From assembly GCA_900467745.1 (NCBI GenBank), contig UBQW01000013.1:61552-125551 (forward strand): DNA of 64,000 nucleotides, in the 5' to 3' direction. Shown here piece by piece: positions 8,689-18,884 of the stretch; position 1 is the first letter of the stretch; each line of letters opens with the position of its first letter. The DNA comes from Hyphomicrobiales bacterium. Lineage in GTDB: Bacteria; Pseudomonadota; Alphaproteobacteria; Rhizobiales; Rhizobiaceae. A program made the position numbers and the translations under genes. The notes under the pieces were generated by a model. That model was not told the origin of the DNA. It was given only the letters and a program-made list of their open reading frames with translations, and did no database searches.

Positions 8689-9225
8689 TTATTTTCCGAG
8701 GCTTGGGGCGGGTGGCAGGTTCTTGTCCTTGACGGCGAACACGCGCTCGAAACCACCCATGAACTTGTCGAACAGTCCGGCGAAGGCTTCCGCCTCTTCC
8801 GCCGACCAATCGGCGATCACGTCCTTGATGATGGCAAGCTTCTGGGCCTTCAGTTCCTGCAGGAGCCGCTGGCCGAAAGGCGTGACCTCCACGAGGATGC
8901 GCCTTGCATCCTGCTGCGAGGCGGCGCGTTGCAGGACGTTTCTGCCCACCATATCGGCGACGATGCGGCTGGCGCGCGAGGGGTCGATGCGCATGGCCTC
9001 GGCTATGGTGCCGACAGTGACCTCGCCTTGCTCGGAGGCGCGCATGACGGCATCGAGCACGTCGAGATGCGAGAGCTCGATATCCGGCGCCACCTTGGCG
9101 ATGGCAAGGCGGGCGATAAGGCGCCGCCCCGTTATCATCCGCATACGGGTCATGCTCTGCCCGATATGCACGATGTCCTCGATCGCGGCGTCCGGCTCGC
9201 GGGTTTCTTCTGCGGTGTCATTCAT
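8689..9225 (-). CDS. MarR family transcriptional regulator
   Basis: About 178 residues from ATG 9225 (MNDTAEET). The open frame extends to 9309, but the extra N-terminus crosses the operator and is unlikely. The winged-helix core is clear: LSHLDVLDAVM, GEVTVGTIAEAMRIDPSRASRIVADMV (recognition helix) and the wing RAASQQDARRILVEVTPFG. It is divergent from an MFS exporter with a palindrome between them, the classic arrangement of a ligand-relieved repressor controlling itself and a drug or metabolite pump. No strong ribosome site is seen, so the exact start is uncertain. Confidence 0.88.
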   Translation of the reverse strand: MNDTAEETREPDAAIEDIVHIGQSMTRMRMITGRRLIARLAIAKVAPDIELSHLDVLDAVMRASEQGEVTVGTIAEAMRIDPSRASRIVADMVGRNVLQRAASQQDARRILVEVTPFGQRLLQELKAQKLAIIKDVIADWSAEEAEAFAGLFDKFMGGFERVFAVKDKNLPPAPSLGK

Positions 9226-9289
9226 GTGCGGGACGATAGCAGGAACTGTCGCGCAAGAAAACATGCTGTTGTCATTTATGTGACATTGA

Positions 9290-9316
9290 CATTTATATGC
9301 TGATAGCACATAAATG
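9290..9316. promoter_or_regulatory. Probable MarR operator between the divergent regulator and exporter
   Basis: A 27-base near-perfect palindrome is built of catttat, then tgct-gat-agca, then ataaatg, centred at about 9303. A third copy of the half-site (catttatgtg, 9273-9282) is an exact inverted match to 9307-9316. The position in the promoter gap of a MarR/MFS pair makes this the likely binding region of the regulator. Confidence 0.7.
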
Positions 9317-9341
9317 CGACGAAACCCTGAAAGATCACCCG

Positions 9342-10877
9342 ATGAACATGCAAGTCGCCGTGCAGCCTCTGGTCACGGATCCCCGTCGCCGGCTCATTCT
9401 CTTTCTTTTCCTGATGGCCGCCCTTTTCATGGCCACGCTCGACAACCAGATCGTGGCCACCGCGCTTCCCACCATCGTCGGCGAGTTCGGCCAGATCGAG
9501 CGCTTCGGCTGGATCGGCTCGGCCTATCTGCTGGCGGTCAGCGCCGTCATGCCGCTCTATGGCAAGCTCGGCGACCTCTTCGGGCGCAAGTATGTGATGA
9601 TGGCGGCGATCATCATCTTCACTGTGGGCTCGACGCTTTGCGGTCTGGCGGTGTCGATGGATACGCTGATCGCGGCGCGCGTGCTGCAGGGGCTCGGGGG
9701 CGGTGGCATCATGGTGTCGATCTTCGCCGTCAATGCCGATCTGTTCGAGCCGCGCGAGCGAGCGAAATACCAGAGCTATTCCAGCCTTGTGCTGATGGCA
9801 TCCGGGGCAATCGGCCCGGTCCTCGGCGGAGCGATGAGCGATCTGTTCGGCTGGCGCTCGATCTTTCTCGTCAACGTGCCGATCGGCGCGATCGTGATTG
9901 CCGGGCTGGCCTTCATGCTGCCCTATCGCAAGCCGAACCGCCGCCCGAAGATCGATTACGCCGGCGCGCTGCTCTTGGCGATGACCACCAGCTGCATCGT
10001 GCTTGCCGCCGATGGCAGCCAGATCTTCGGCTCGCTGGTGGCGCCGGGCAACCTTGCCATCATCGCCCTCGGCATCGTCTGCGCGATCGCCTGGGTGCTG
10101 GTGGAGCGGCGCGCCGCTGAGCCGATCGTTCCGTTGTCGCTGTTTCGTAACCCGACATTCGGCCTACTGCTGGTCATGTCGGTCATGAGCGGCGCGATCG
10201 GTATCGGCATGGTCAACTACTTCGCGCTGTTTCTGCAGACGACGACGGGACTTTCCCCATCGGCCGCCGGCGCGCTCTTCATTCTTCTCACCGGGGGCAT
10301 CGTCTGCGGCTCGCTGTCGGCCGGGCGGTTCATTTCGGCGACGGGACGTTACAAGCCGTTCGCCGTCGCCAGCCTCTCCTTTGGCACTGTCGCCTTCGCG
10401 CTGCTGTCGCAGGTGCATGCGGGAACGCCCGTGCTGATCATCGGCGCGATCATGGCGGTGCACGGCATCGGTATCGGCCTTGCACAGCAGGTGCCGATCA
10501 TCGGCGTGCAGAATGCGGCGCCTGCTCGCGATGTCGGCGCGGCGACCGGATCGGTAACGCTGTCGCGCATGGGCGGTGCCTCGATCGCCATCTCCATCTA
10601 TGGTGCGATCATCGGCTCGCAGCTCGGTCGGACGGGAGCGTCCATCCCCGGCGTCGAGAATATCGAGCAGCTGACGCCTAAGATGATGGCGGCGCTGCCG
10701 GAGGCGGCGCGCCAGGCGGTGGCGGATGCCTATGCCAGCGCCTTCGTGCCGTTGTTCCTGACCTCGTGCCTTATTGCCTTCATCGGGCTTGTGGCGGCGC
10801 TGATGCTGAAGCCAGTGCAATTGCCGCGCACAGGCGGTGCTACGCCCACGAAAGCCGCCGCCGAGGCCGCCGAATAG
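9342..10877 (+). CDS. MFS drug exporter, DHA2 (14-helix) family
   Basis: 511 residues with about 14 membrane helices. Motif A between helices 2 and 3 reads GKLGDLFGRKYVM. The N-terminus has LDNQIVATALPTI, typical of EmrB/QacA/LfrA-type DHA2 proton-drug antiporters. The LQGLGGGGIMV segment and a motif C-like stretch (ASGAIGPVLGGAM) support export. The ATG at 9342 is preferred to an upstream frame opening because the upstream residues overlap the operator. Likely repressed by the divergent MarR protein. The substrate is unknown. Confidence 0.9.
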   Translation: MNMQVAVQPLVTDPRRRLILFLFLMAALFMATLDNQIVATALPTIVGEFGQIERFGWIGSAYLLAVSAVMPLYGKLGDLFGRKYVMMAAIIIFTVGSTLCGLAVSMDTLIAARVLQGLGGGGIMVSIFAVNADLFEPRERAKYQSYSSLVLMASGAIGPVLGGAMSDLFGWRSIFLVNVPIGAIVIAGLAFMLPYRKPNRRPKIDYAGALLLAMTTSCIVLAADGSQIFGSLVAPGNLAIIALGIVCAIAWVLVERRAAEPIVPLSLFRNPTFGLLLVMSVMSGAIGIGMVNYFALFLQTTTGLSPSAAGALFILLTGGIVCGSLSAGRFISATGRYKPFAVASLSFGTVAFALLSQVHAGTPVLIIGAIMAVHGIGIGLAQQVPIIGVQNAAPARDVGAATGSVTLSRMGGASIAISIYGAIIGSQLGRTGASIPGVENIEQLTPKMMAALPEAARQAVADAYASAFVPLFLTSCLIAFIGLVAALMLKPVQLPRTGGATPTKAAAEAAE

Positions 10878-10957
10878 CCAACCAACTTGACTGACGACCC
10901 GGGCCGACGTCCGCTCTTGCCAGACGCCGGCTACGGATATACACCTTGCGACGCTCT

Positions 10958-11055
10958 AACGGGGTGCCTCGTATCTTCCAGATGCTTGGCTGAGAGGCTT
11001 GCAAAAGCCAACCCGCGGAACCTGATCCGGCTAACACCGGCGGAGGGATTAGACG
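10958..11055 (+). promoter_or_regulatory. TPP riboswitch (THI element) upstream of thiBPQ
   Basis: Conserved blocks appear in order: ggggtgcc, ggctgagaggc, aacccg, gaacctgatccggctaacac and cggagggat. These are the diagnostic parts of the thiamine pyrophosphate aptamer. It ends about 55 bases before the thiB start, so TPP should repress the importer operon. Confidence 0.97.
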
Positions 11056-11109
11056 CGTGACACCAGGCACCGCCCTTTTCCCCTTCATTGAACCTAGAGG
11101 AGAGGTGTC

Positions 11110-12126
11110 ATGACCCATTTCAAGACCTATGCGCTCGGCGCCGCCATGCTGTTGGCGGGCTTTTCGGCAACGGCCACGCTGGCCGCCGACAAGACGCTCA
11201 CCATCTACACCTATGAGAGCTTCACCTCCGAATGGGGTCCCGGCCCCAAGGTGAAGGCGGCGTTCGAGAAGACATGCGGCTGCACTGTCAACTTCGTCAG
11301 CGTCGCGGATGGCGTGGCACTGCTGTCGCGTCTGAAGCTTGAAGGTGCCGGCACCAAGGCCGATGTCGTGCTCGGCCTCGACACCAACCTCATCACCGAA
11401 GCCAAGGCCACCGGTCTGTTCGATGCCAGCGGCGTCGATACCGGCGCGCTGCAGGTCCCCGGCGGCTTCAAGGACGACGTCTTCGTGCCTTATGACTACG
11501 GCCATTTCGCCGTGATCTACGACACGCAGACGATCAAGACGCCGCCGGCGAGCCTGAAGGAACTGGTCGATGGCGATCCCGCGCAGAAGATCGTCATCGA
11601 AGATCCCCGCACCTCGACGCCGGGCCTCGGCCTGCTTCTCTGGGTCAAGTCGGTCTATGGCGACAAGGCGCCGGAAGCCTGGGCGAAGCTCAAGAAGCGT
11701 GTGCTCACGGTGACGCCCGGCTGGTCGGAGGCTTATGGCCTGTTCACCAAGGGCGAGGCGCCGATGGTGCTCTCCTATACGACGTCGCCCGCCTATCACA
11801 TGGTTTCGGAAAACACCGATCGCTACCAGGCAGCCGCATTCTCCGAAGGGCACTACATCCAGATCGAGGTCGCAGGTCTCCTCAAGAACGCGCCGGACAA
11901 GTCGCTGGCGCAGGACTTCCTGAAGTTCATGGTCACCCCTGGCTTCCAGGACACAATCCCGACCAACAACTGGATGATGCCGGTTTCCAAGACCTCGGAG
12001 CCGCTGCCGGATGCTTTCGGCAAGCTCGTCAACCCGTCGAAGACCTTCCTGATGAGCTCGGATGAGGTTGCCAAGAACCGCAAGGCCTGGATCGACGAGT
12101 GGCTGGCCGCCATGAGCATAAATTGA
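11110..12126 (+). CDS. thiB: Thiamine ABC transporter, periplasmic binding protein
   Basis: 338 residues. The signal peptide ([18 protein letters not shown]) is followed by a type II periplasmic binding fold opening with [18 protein letters not shown], the usual ThiB start. AGAGGAG precedes the ATG. It is first in the thiBPQ operon under the TPP riboswitch, and its stop overlaps the thiP start (TGATG), indicating coupling. It captures thiamine, TMP or TPP in the periplasm for ThiPQ. Confidence 0.96.
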   Translation: MTHFKTYALGAAMLLAGFSATATLAADKTLTIYTYESFTSEWGPGPKVKAAFEKTCGCTVNFVSVADGVALLSRLKLEGAGTKADVVLGLDTNLITEAKATGLFDASGVDTGALQVPGGFKDDVFVPYDYGHFAVIYDTQTIKTPPASLKELVDGDPAQKIVIEDPRTSTPGLGLLLWVKSVYGDKAPEAWAKLKKRVLTVTPGWSEAYGLFTKGEAPMVLSYTTSPAYHMVSENTDRYQAAAFSEGHYIQIEVAGLLKNAPDKSLAQDFLKFMVTPGFQDTIPTNNWMMPVSKTSEPLPDAFGKLVNPSKTFLMSSDEVAKNRKAWIDEWLAAMSIN

Positions 12127-13775
12127 TGCTTCTTGCGCCGTCCGAAAGACGATACGCGCTGGCTGGCGGGGCGCTTAGCCTCGCCGCGATCATCGTCTTC
12201 GTGACGGTCGCGACGCTGTCCCTGCTGATCTCCACCGATGGCATGCCTGTTGGATCGATCGTTTCCGATCCATACATCCTGCGCGTTCTGCGCTTCACGC
12301 TTCTGCAGGCGGCGCTTTCGACGCTGCTGTCGGTCGTGCTGGCCATTCCGGTCGCACGCGCGCTGGCGCGGCAGCCGCGATTTGTCGGCCGCATCTGGAT
12401 CATCCGGCTCATGGCAGTGCCGATGGGGCTGCCGGTGCTGATCGGCGCACTCGGCCTGATCGGCATCTGGGGCCGGCAGGGTGTCGTCAACACGATGCTG
12501 TCATGGGCGGGGATCGACCAGCCCGTCAGCATCTATGGGCTGTCGGGCATTCTGCTCGCACATGTGTTCTTCAATCTGCCGCTTGCCTGCCGGCTGATGC
12601 TGGCGGCGCTGGAGCGGGTGCCGGGTGAATATTGGCTGGTGGCGAGTGGTCTCGGCATGCGGCCGGTGTCCGTCTTCCGCTTCATCGAGTGGCCGGTGCT
12701 GCGCTCTGTCATACCGGGCGTGGCGGGGCTGATCTTCATGCTCTGCGCCACCAGCTTCACGCTGGTGCTGATGCTCGGCGGCGGACCGGCGGCGACCACG
12801 ATCGAGGTGGCGATCTACCAGTCTCTGCGTTTCGATTTCGATCCTGGCCGCGCGGTGGGCCTGTCCCTGCTGCAAATTGCGTTGACGGCCGTGGTTCTCG
12901 GCATTCTATCGCTGCTGCCGGCATCCGGAGATGCGGGGCTGACGGCCGGGCGCACGATCCGGCGGCCCGACGGCACGCTGTTCGGTGCATGGATCGCCGA
13001 TCGCGTGCTTCTCACGCTGGCGGTGCTGTTTCTCGGCCTGCCGCTGCTCTTCATCGTCATCGCCGGCCTGCGCGCCGATCTGGTGAAGCTGGTCGGCGAA
13101 GCGATCTTCTGGCGGGCGCTTGCAACCAGCGGCATGATGGCGCTCTCGTCGGCCCTGCTGTCGTTCGTCCTGTCGATGCCGCTCGTGCGCGCGCGCCATA
13201 CACTTTCGCTTGAGAGGAGAGCACGGCGCGGCGCGCGGTCCTTCTTTGCGGCCATGGGTGCCGCCTCGTCGCTCGTGCTGCTCTTCCCGCCCATCGTTCT
13301 CGCCACGGGTTGGTTCCTGGCGGCGCGTGATGTCGGCGACGTCAATGTCGTGGCGCCGGTGCTCGTCGTCGCGATCAACGCGCTGATGGCGATGCCTTTC
13401 GTCGTCCGGGTGCTGGAACCGGCCTACGCAATCCACCAGCGCCGCACGCAGCGGCTGAGCGCGAGCCTCGGTATTTCCGGCTTCGCCAAGCTGCGGCTGA
13501 TTTCGTGGCCGGATTTGCGCAGGCCGGTGCTGACGGCGCTGTCGTTTGCCATGGCGCTGTCGCTGGGCGATCTCGGCGCCGTGGCGCTGTTCGGTTCGGA
13601 TAGTTTCGTGACGCTGCCGTGGCTGGTCTATTCCAGCCTCGGCAGCTATCGCACCAATGATGCGGATGGGCTGGCGCTGATCCTCGGCGTCATCTGCCTG
13701 CTATTGACGATCTCGGGCACCATGGGCTCGGGGGTGGCGGATGAACCGAAGCGGGAGGCGCTATCGCATGAGTGA
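12126..13775 (+). CDS. thiP: Thiamine ABC transporter, permease (fused double domain)
   Basis: 549 residues with about 12 membrane helices. It contains two binding-protein-dependent permease units with EAA-type loops (for example EYWLVASGLGMRPVSVFRFIEWP truncated near residue 180, and RLSASLGISGFAKLRLISWP near residue 455). The start is the ATG overlapping the thiB stop at 12126. It overlaps thiQ by 8 bases. Forms the inner-membrane channel of the thiamine importer. Confidence 0.95.
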   Translation: MLLAPSERRYALAGGALSLAAIIVFVTVATLSLLISTDGMPVGSIVSDPYILRVLRFTLLQAALSTLLSVVLAIPVARALARQPRFVGRIWIIRLMAVPMGLPVLIGALGLIGIWGRQGVVNTMLSWAGIDQPVSIYGLSGILLAHVFFNLPLACRLMLAALERVPGEYWLVASGLGMRPVSVFRFIEWPVLRSVIPGVAGLIFMLCATSFTLVLMLGGGPAATTIEVAIYQSLRFDFDPGRAVGLSLLQIALTAVVLGILSLLPASGDAGLTAGRTIRRPDGTLFGAWIADRVLLTLAVLFLGLPLLFIVIAGLRADLVKLVGEAIFWRALATSGMMALSSALLSFVLSMPLVRARHTLSLERRARRGARSFFAAMGAASSLVLLFPPIVLATGWFLAARDVGDVNVVAPVLVVAINALMAMPFVVRVLEPAYAIHQRRTQRLSASLGISGFAKLRLISWPDLRRPVLTALSFAMALSLGDLGAVALFGSDSFVTLPWLVYSSLGSYRTNDADGLALILGVICLLLTISGTMGSGVADEPKREALSHE

Positions 13776-14484
13776 TGCCATCGAGATGCGCGGCGTGATG
13801 CTGCGGCTGGGCCAGAACTCATTCGTGTTCGATTGCGCGCTGCCTGAGGGCGCCGTCATCGGTGTCACAGGCGCATCGGGCGCGGGCAAGTCGACCTTCC
13901 TCAATCTGCTGGCCGGTTTCGATACGGCGGATGCAGGGCAGATTCTGTTTCACGGCAAGGATATCGGCCATCGACATCCGGCCGAGCGGCCCGTGTCGCT
14001 GGTGTTTCAGGACAACAACCTCTTTGCGCATCTCGATGTCTTCACCAATATCGGGCTCGGCATTCATCCGGCGCTGAAACTCGGGGACGCCGATCGGCGG
14101 GCGATCACGTCGGCGCACGAGAAGGTCGGGCTGTCAGGCTTCGAAAAGCGGATGCCGGCGACGCTTTCGGGCGGAGAGCGGCAGAGGGTGGCGTTTGCCC
14201 GGGCGCTGGTGCGTCAACGCCCCATCCTTTTGCTCGACGAACCCTTCGCCGCGCTTGATCCAAGCCTGCGCCGCGACATGGCGGGGTTGCTTCTGGCCAT
14301 GCATCGCGACAGCGGCAACACGGTCGTGATCGTGTCGCACGACGCCGACGAGATTAGGCGGATTGCCGAATATGCGATTTTCATCGATCAGGGAAGGGTC
14401 GCGGTGGCGGCGCCGATCGAGCAGTTTTCGACCGGCGAGAACAATTCCGCGCTGCGGCAATTTCTGCGGATCGACGAATCTTAA
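13768..14484 (+). CDS. thiQ: Thiamine ABC transporter, ATP-binding protein
   Basis: 238 residues with Walker A GASGAGKS, Q-loop FQDNNLF, signature LSGGERQR, Walker B ILLLDEPFAALDPS and the switch His in VIVSHDADE. It starts inside the last codons of thiP (ATG 13768) and is the last gene of the thiBPQ operon. Energises thiamine uptake on the cytoplasmic face. Confidence 0.95.
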   Translation: MSDAIEMRGVMLRLGQNSFVFDCALPEGAVIGVTGASGAGKSTFLNLLAGFDTADAGQILFHGKDIGHRHPAERPVSLVFQDNNLFAHLDVFTNIGLGIHPALKLGDADRRAITSAHEKVGLSGFEKRMPATLSGGERQRVAFARALVRQRPILLLDEPFAALDPSLRRDMAGLLLAMHRDSGNTVVIVSHDADEIRRIAEYAIFIDQGRVAVAAPIEQFSTGENNSALRQFLRIDES

Positions 14485-14752
14485 CAAGACAACGGCACTT
14501 TCGCCATAATTTGCGGCGACCCAGAGAACTCCTTAACCACGTTAGGCTTGCTAAAGTATAAAGCCGCCATATTTAGGCAGAGTCTCGCTATGCAACCGAT
14601 GCGGAAATCAGCTAAAGCAAAGACTTGGGCCCTCGATTGTGCACTGCGGAAACGGGGGCGTACGCCTGTTGAACCTTGATGAAGACGACCGGGGCGCCAT
14701 GACGGCGAGCCGGCCGAGAAGCGCGATGACTCGGAGAGCCAGACTGGACCGC

Positions 14753-16270
14753 ATGACGACGTGGAAACTGCCCGCGCCTTCCAGTGATGTGTTCTTCGCA
14801 GCGTGCCGCTGGGCGCGACGGGCGTCGATCCTGTCCGCCTCCACCGTGGCGCTCTACGGCTGTCAGTCGGCGCTCGAACAATCCTATCAGCCCAGTGTCG
14901 GCCCTTCGTCCAATCCGCAGATCGTCGACGAGGTGCAGAAGAACGATCCGCGTGCGGCCATGGGCGCGCGCGAGCATCCGCGCATCGTGGCCAGCTATGG
15001 CGGCGAGTACAAGGACGCCAAGACCGAGCGTCTGGTGGCGCGCATTGCCGGCGCGCTGACGGCGGTTTCGGAAAATCCGAGCCAGTCCTACCGCATCACC
15101 ATCCTGAATTCGCCCGCGATCAACGCGTTTGCGCTTCCCGGCGGTTATCTCTATGTCACCCGCGGTCTTCTGGCGCTTGCGAACGATGCGTCGGAAGTGG
15201 CGGCCGTGCTGTCGCACGAAATGGGCCACGTCACCGCCAACCACGGCATCGAGCGGCAGAAGCGTGAAGAGGCGGAAGTGATCGCCAGCCGCGTGGTCGC
15301 CGAAGTGCTTTCGAGCGATATCGCCGGCAAGCAAGCGCTGGCGCGCGGCAAGCTGCGCCTTGCCGCCTTCTCGCGCCAGCAGGAATTGCAGGCCGATGTC
15401 ATCGGCGTGCGCATGCTCGGCGAAGCCGGCTACGATCCCTATGCGGCCAGCCGCTTCCTCGATTCCATGGCCGGCTACAGCCGCTTCATGTCGGTCGATC
15501 CCGATGCCGACCAGAGCCTGGACTTCCTGTCGAGCCACCCGAATTCGGCGCAGCGCATCGAGCTTGCGCGCGACCACGCCCGCGCCTTCGGCCAGGAGGG
15601 CAAGGTCGGCGATACCGGGCGCGGATATTATCTCGACGGCATCGATGGCCTGCTCTACGGCGACAGCCCGGAAGAAGGCTATGTTCGCGGCCAGACCTTC
15701 CTGCATGGTGGCCTCGGCATCCGCTTCGACGTGCCGCCGGACTTCAAGATCGACAACAAGGTCGAGGCCGTGATGGCGACCGGTCCCGGCGACATCGCCA
15801 TCCGCTTCGACGGCGTGGCCGACAACCAGAACCAGTCGCTGACCAACTATATTTCGAGCGGTTGGGTCACCGGGCTCGATCCATCGACCATCCAGCAGAT
15901 CACCGTCAACGGCATGGAAGCGGCTACCGCGCGCGCCAGTGCCGACCGCTGGGATTTCGACGTGACTGTCGTGCGCAACAACTCGCAGATCTTCCGCTTC
16001 CTCACCGCCGTGCCGAAGGGAAGCACCGCGCTGCAATCGACGGCCGACGTGCTGCGCTCCAGCTTCCGGCGCATGTCGCCGGCCGAGGCCGCGTCGCTGA
16101 AGCCGCTCCGGGTTCGCGTGCTGACGGTGCAGCCTGGAGATAACATCACCACGCTCGCGGCGCGGATGATGGGGACGGATCGCAAGCTTGATCTGTTCAA
16201 GCTGATCAACGCCCTGCCGACCGGTGCCTCGGTGGCACCCGGCGACCGCGTCAAAATCATCTCTGAATAA
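14753..16270 (+). CDS. M48 family zinc metalloprotease, probable lipoprotein (BepA/LoiP-like)
   Basis: The zinc site HEMGH lies within VLSHEMGHVTANHGIE, and the third ligand is the E of QQELQADVIG, so the gluzincin site is complete. The N-terminus has a hydrophobic stretch ending in a lipobox-like ALYGC. Starting at ATG 14753 puts that Cys at residue 37, a normal signal length. In-frame starts at 14639, 14699 and 14726 also exist. The C-terminal ~55 residues (VRVLTVQPGDNITTLAARM ... GDRVKII) resemble a LysM-type peptidoglycan-binding unit. Predicted role: periplasmic quality control of outer-membrane proteins. Confidence 0.87.
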   Translation: MTTWKLPAPSSDVFFAACRWARRASILSASTVALYGCQSALEQSYQPSVGPSSNPQIVDEVQKNDPRAAMGAREHPRIVASYGGEYKDAKTERLVARIAGALTAVSENPSQSYRITILNSPAINAFALPGGYLYVTRGLLALANDASEVAAVLSHEMGHVTANHGIERQKREEAEVIASRVVAEVLSSDIAGKQALARGKLRLAAFSRQQELQADVIGVRMLGEAGYDPYAASRFLDSMAGYSRFMSVDPDADQSLDFLSSHPNSAQRIELARDHARAFGQEGKVGDTGRGYYLDGIDGLLYGDSPEEGYVRGQTFLHGGLGIRFDVPPDFKIDNKVEAVMATGPGDIAIRFDGVADNQNQSLTNYISSGWVTGLDPSTIQQITVNGMEAATARASADRWDFDVTVVRNNSQIFRFLTAVPKGSTALQSTADVLRSSFRRMSPAEAASLKPLRVRVLTVQPGDNITTLAARMMGTDRKLDLFKLINALPTGASVAPGDRVKIISE

Positions 16271-16294
16271 AAAGAGGCCCGGCTTGCGCCGGGC
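16266..16294 (-). terminator. Terminator of rpoH
   Basis: An 8-bp stem (ggcccggc, 16275-16282, pairing with 16287-16294) has a 4-base loop and is followed on the minus strand by tctttttat. It lies between the convergent protease and rpoH genes. The T-run side shows that it serves rpoH. Confidence 0.82.
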
Positions 16295-16333
16295 CAGTTG
16301 CATCACTGGGGAGTAATCTCGGAGTAATCGGGG

Positions 16334-17194
<861 letters not shown>

Positions 17195-17295
17195 ATCGGT
17201 CTCCTGAGTTCAGACTTTTAGCCCTGAAAAAGGGCAAACAAGGCTTGCTTCCGGACATTGCGGACCGGATCAAATTCATGGCTGGAAGATATGAA

Positions 17296-17328
17296 GGCCT
17301 CTAACTCTGGACGTCTCAGAGAGAGGCC
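17296..17328 (-). other. Stem-loop in the rpoH leader
   Basis: Seven outer pairs (ggcctct, 17296-17302, with 17322-17328) and five inner pairs (ctctg with cagag) enclose a 7-base loop, with a 2-base bulge. No T-run follows on either strand, so it is not an obvious terminator. It lies about 100 bases before the rpoH start, inside the long predicted leader, and might affect translation or mRNA stability. Confidence 0.45.
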
Positions 17329-17495
17329 CTAGTTACTGCTATGTGCTGGTTATGCCGCGAGCCCAGACCGTTTTCTTCACGTTGCCAAACCGGCAATTTG
17401 TGGAAGGCATGATCCGCTCCTCGTCGCATCCTGACATGAAAACCGGACCTCCAGCGAAATTGCTTTCTCCCGGAAGTCCGTGGTGACAGTGTGTA

Positions 17496-17520
17496 AACGC
17501 GCGACCGTGGAAAAGGTTCC
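17496..17520 (-). promoter_or_regulatory. EcfG/RpoE2-type promoter upstream of rpoH
   Basis: On the minus strand GGAAC (17520-17516) and CGTT (17499-17496) are separated by exactly 16 bases, the consensus of the alphaproteobacterial general stress sigma factor. It begins immediately after the carD terminator and points to rpoH, giving a leader of about 290 bases. In S. meliloti rpoH2 is a known RpoE2 target, which supports the call. Confidence 0.72.
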
Positions 17521-17523
17521 AAT

Positions 17524-17554
17524 AAAAAAACCCGGCACGATGGCCGGGTTTTTT
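17524..17554 (-). terminator. Terminator of carD
   Basis: The stem cccggc/gccggg (17531-17536 with 17543-17548) is flanked by A-run and T-run on its two sides, so it could act in both directions. It sits 20 bases after the carD stop. Confidence 0.85.
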
Positions 17555-17574
17555 GGTGAGAAGAAAGCCTGAGA

Positions 17575-18150
17575 TCAGGCTGCTTCTTCCTCTTCTGCTT
17601 CGTCTTCTTCCACAGCCTTGCCGCGCTTCGGACCCTTGTTCAGGTTCGTCTCGACGAGGCGGACGGCTTCGGTTTCCGAGAGCTTGTTGACGGCGGCGAT
17701 TTCGCGCGCCATGCGGTCAAGCGCTGCTTCGTAAAGCTGGCGTTCGGAATAGGACTGTTCCGGCTGGTTTTCGGCACGATAAAGGTCGCGAACGACTTCA
17801 GCGATCGAGATCAGGTCGCCGGAGTTGATCTTGGCATCGTATTCCTGCGCGCGACGGGACCACATGGTGCGCTTGACGCGCGCCTTGCCCTGCACGACCT
17901 TCAAAGCACGCTCGACGAAATCCGTCTCGGAAAGCTTGCGCATGCCAATGCTCATGGCCTTTGCGACCGGCACTTTCAGGCGCATCTTGTCCTTCTCGAA
18001 ATCGATAACGAAAAGTTCGAGCTTCATCCCGGCAACTTCTTGCTCTTCGATGGCGCTGATGGTACCGACGCCATGAGCGGGGTACACGATCGATTCACCG
18101 GTCTTGAAACCATGGCGGGCTGCTGAAGGCTTTTTCTGCTGGATCGTCAT
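17575..18150 (-). CDS. carD: CarD family RNA-polymerase-binding regulator (CdnL-like)
   Basis: 191 residues from ATG 18150. The N-terminal RNA-polymerase-interacting Tudor-like domain reads KTGESIVYPAHGVGTISAIEEQ and ...MKLELFVIDFEKDKMRLKVP. It is followed by an all-helical domain with the conserved basic WSRRAQEYDAKINSGD. The C-terminus ends in an acidic run of about 15 residues. CarD/CdnL proteins stabilise open promoter complexes, notably at rRNA promoters. Monocistronic with its own terminator. Confidence 0.94.
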   Translation of the reverse strand: MTIQQKKPSAARHGFKTGESIVYPAHGVGTISAIEEQEVAGMKLELFVIDFEKDKMRLKVPVAKAMSIGMRKLSETDFVERALKVVQGKARVKRTMWSRRAQEYDAKINSGDLISIAEVVRDLYRAENQPEQSYSERQLYEAALDRMAREIAAVNKLSETEAVRLVETNLNKGPKRGKAVEEDEAEEEEAA

Positions 18151-18545
18151 TCTTGTCAAAAACTCCCTGTTACGCTTCCGGCCAAGGCCGGAGCCGGGTC
18201 AGTCAGGCCCGGATGAGACGGTCGGATCCGTCGGGTGACTTTACTTCTGGTCCCACCGGGAAGAAGCAAGCATATTCAGACACGCAATCTTGGGGCGTGA
18301 CAGCTCAAGATCATGATATGTCACGGAAATCGCGCTTGGATTTGTTTGCTTTCGTGGTGGTTTGGGGCATCCTTGATGCCGCAAAAGGAACAGTGTGTGA
18401 AAGTTACCACAAAAATATGAGGAAATCAATAATTTACTGCGTATGAGTCATGCGGGCAACACATGTCGCCCCCATAAGTCATGCATATCCGCCGTGAGAT
18501 TGGGCAGATTCCGCCCCTGTCTCAGACTATAGTATCAACGGGCGA
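18151..18545. other. Intergenic stretch carD-fdxA, no gene seen
   Basis: About 395 bases. It should contain the carD promoter on the minus strand and the fdxA 3' region. A small GC hairpin (ccggcc/ggccgg) lies near 18180-18195. Short open frames on both strands here have low-complexity or random-looking translations, no convincing ribosome sites and no family resemblance. I see no RNA gene. Confidence 0.6.
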
Positions 18546-18884
18546 TCAATCGCCTGCGCCGGGCTTTTCCGAGAAGTATTTCTCGAACTTTCCGGTTTCG
18601 CCATCCACGTCCTTGGCGCCATCCATCGCGTCCTTCTTGACGGTGATGTTGGGCCAGATGCTGGCGAACTCGGCATTGATCTTCAGCCACTTGTCGAGGC
18701 CCGGTTCGGTGTCCGGCTTGATCGCCTCGGCGGGACATTCCGGCTCGCAGACGCCGCAGTCGATGCATTCGTCAGGATTGATCGCGAGGAAATTCTCGCC
18801 TTCATAGAAGCAATCAACGGGGCAGACTTCAACGCAATCGGTATATTTGCAGCGAATGCAGTTGTCGGTCACGACATAGGTCAT
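18546..18884 (-). CDS. fdxA: Seven-iron ferredoxin (3Fe-4S + 4Fe-4S), FdxA
   Basis: 112 residues from ATG 18884 ([12 protein letters not shown]), the standard FdxA length. The longer frame opening is a shadow. Cysteine motifs are [14 protein letters not shown] and [12 protein letters not shown], with the usual extra residues of 7Fe ferredoxins, followed by the C-terminal extension typical of FdxA. Cytoplasmic electron carrier. A Shine-Dalgarno-like ctggag lies before the start. It is separate from the genes on either side. Confidence 0.96.
   Translation of the reverse strand: MTYVVTDNCIRCKYTDCVEVCPVDCFYEGENFLAINPDECIDCGVCEPECPAEAIKPDTEPGLDKWLKINAEFASIWPNITVKKDAMDGAKDVDGETGKFEKYFSEKPGAGD

Noticed and set aside
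14612..16306. 564-codon minus-strand open frame
   Set aside because: Shadow of the M48 protease, which has a full zinc site on the plus strand.
17316..17522. 68-codon minus-strand frame upstream of rpoH
   Set aside because: Its start is a TTG inside the EcfG promoter, upstream of the expected transcript start, so it could not be translated from that RNA.
18153..18446. 97-codon plus-strand frame between carD and fdxA
   Set aside because: No ribosome site, random-looking composition and overlap with the carD promoter.
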